NCBI GenBank assembly: GCA_003477045.1
Contig: DMTS01000209.1
Coordinates: 1,762-15,771 of the forward strand
DNA length: 14,010 nt
DNA from: Candidatus Delongbacteria bacterium
Lineage (GTDB): Bacteria; UBA4055
Direction: 5' to 3'
Under the pieces are notes generated by a model. That model was not told the DNA's origin, ran no database searches, and saw only the letters and a program-made list of their open reading frames with translations. Each line of letters starts with the position of its first letter. The stretch's first letter is position 1. A program made the position numbers and the translations under genes. Below are positions 13,945-14,010 of this stretch, in pieces.

Positions 13945-14010
13945 TGCCTTGGACCGGAGTCGAACCGGAACGGGGTGTGAGCCCCGCTGGATTTTGAGTC
14001 CAGTGCGTCT
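13945..14010 (-). tRNA. tRNA-Leu(CAA), 5' part off window
   Basis: The 3' 66 bases of a class II tRNA are present on the minus strand. The anticodon stem CTGGA/TCCAG encloses the loop CTCAAAA, giving anticodon CAA (13996-13994) for Leu UUG codons. A long variable arm, CGGGG/CCCCG, is typical of tRNA-Leu. The T arm has the loop TTCGACT between CCGG stems, with a T-T mismatch at the 49-65 pair. The acceptor 3' strand CCAAGGC and discriminator A follow. CCA is not encoded and must be added after transcription. The D arm and 5' acceptor strand lie beyond the right edge. Confidence 0.93.

Noticed and set aside
1..14010. CRISPR array, insertion sequence, prophage or integration site, considering the tRNA at the edge
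   Set aside because: There are no regularly spaced repeats, transposase or integrase, and no duplicated tRNA end in the window; the genes are collinear housekeeping and envelope genes.

Overview
The window reads as an AT-rich bacterial chromosome segment in which every supported gene lies on the minus strand, so transcription runs from the right edge to the left edge. The PurM is the long (about 390-residue) form I associate with Bacteroidota and relatives. A TonB-plug-like outer-membrane protein and a TATATTTG promoter element fit the same picture. I infer a Gram-negative bacterium of the Bacteroidota/FCB group, possibly an uncultivated lineage, but genus and phylum cannot be fixed from this sequence. 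There is no sign of phage, insertion sequence, CRISPR or plasmid functions.

In order of transcription: the right edge holds the 3' part of a class II tRNA-Leu(CAA) and its intrinsic terminator. A new unit then starts with rsmE (16S rRNA methyltransferase), a small DUF1858-type CxxC protein and a squalene/phytoene-synthase-family enzyme that resembles eukaryotic squalene synthase. An 88-bp gap carries a good sigma-70-like promoter and an 11-bp direct repeat. It leads into pyrD, purM and a maf pyrophosphatase, then a secreted FlgT-N-like/TPR/PASTA protein, a gamma-carbonic-anhydrase-family protein and pnp. After these come a 1253-residue membrane adenylyl cyclase with TPR and thioredoxin-like domains, a membrane-anchored three-PASTA protein, and the start of an outer-membrane protein that runs off the left edge.

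Genes are tightly packed, with ATGA and 8-nt overlaps and gaps of 7 to 34 nt, and several use GTG or TTG starts. From pyrD leftwards they probably form one long operon. The housekeeping genes (nucleotide synthesis, RNA decay, house-cleaning pyrophosphatase) are ordinary. The unusual part is the envelope-facing set: the cyclase fused to three cysteine-less thioredoxin folds, the PASTA protein 17 bp downstream, and a second PASTA protein upstream whose C-terminus closely resembles the first. I propose that these form an envelope-sensing cAMP signalling module. That is inference, not demonstrated.

No stretch longer than 100 bases lacks a gene or RNA feature.
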